Shown: positions 10,919 to 64,000 of the stretch, in pieces
Numbering within the stretch: position 1 is the stretch's first letter
Layout: each line of letters begins with the position of its first letter
Assembly: GCA_013396995.1 (NCBI GenBank)
Contig: VWZP01008557.1
Location: forward strand, 186,001-250,000
Origin: Dicaeum eximium
Taxonomy: Eukaryota > Chordata > Aves > Passeriformes > Dicaeidae
DNA: 64,000 nucleotides
Reading direction: 5' to 3'
The notes under the pieces: model-generated
Told to the model about the DNA's origin: nothing
The model's input: the letters and a program-made list of their open reading frames with translations, nothing else
Database searches by the model: none
Position numbers and translations under genes: made by a program

Positions 10919-64000
<53,082 letters not shown>

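Overview
This is vertebrate, almost certainly avian, genomic DNA. Two observations point to a bird: three fragments of CR1 LINEs (two with the typical avian CR1 3' end, one an internal reverse-strand piece), and compact introns, with 44 exons of a gene that is far longer in mammals fitting into about 53 kb. I cannot name the species.

Positions 1-3763 hold the last intron and the two last coding exons of a G-protein-coupled receptor kinase, read as GRK4 from its tail and because GRK4 is the known upstream neighbour of HTT in the same orientation. Its 3' UTR and an intergenic stretch of about 6 kb follow. A CpG island (about 10130-11290) carries a TATA-less promoter with an inverted CCAAT box, GC boxes, a perfect NRF1 palindrome and a YY1-type site. 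The YY1-type site contains the start of a 22-codon upstream ORF.

From 10919 to the right edge the window is the 5' two thirds of huntingtin (HTT), plus strand. I placed exons 1-43 complete and the first 120 bases of exon 44, each with GT/AG boundaries. Exon lengths match the human gene as I remember them, except exon 1 (shorter), exon 12 (+24), exon 16 (+3) and exon 39 (+3). The joined exons give 5886 nt, exactly 1962 codons without a stop, and the C-terminal part lies beyond the window. Huntingtin is a HEAT-repeat scaffold for vesicle transport, autophagy and transcription. The Akt site (S365 here) and Cdk5 site (S378), both serines next to proline in exon 27, and two caspase sites are conserved.

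The features most worth a second look are: a Ser-rich, in-frame 48-codon continuation of exon 12 ending at a possible second splice donor, with an EGPD motif repeated using different codons; replacement of the caspase-6 aspartate by glutamate (E538); a four-glutamine exon 1 with no polyproline domain; a conserved uORF; a 39-bp minisatellite at the start of intron 1; several long inverted repeats in introns; and a GRK4 tail that resembles GRK6 and ends in a PDZ-ligand-like SRL. I saw no wholly new system. The window is a vertebrate gene neighbourhood with lineage-specific changes.
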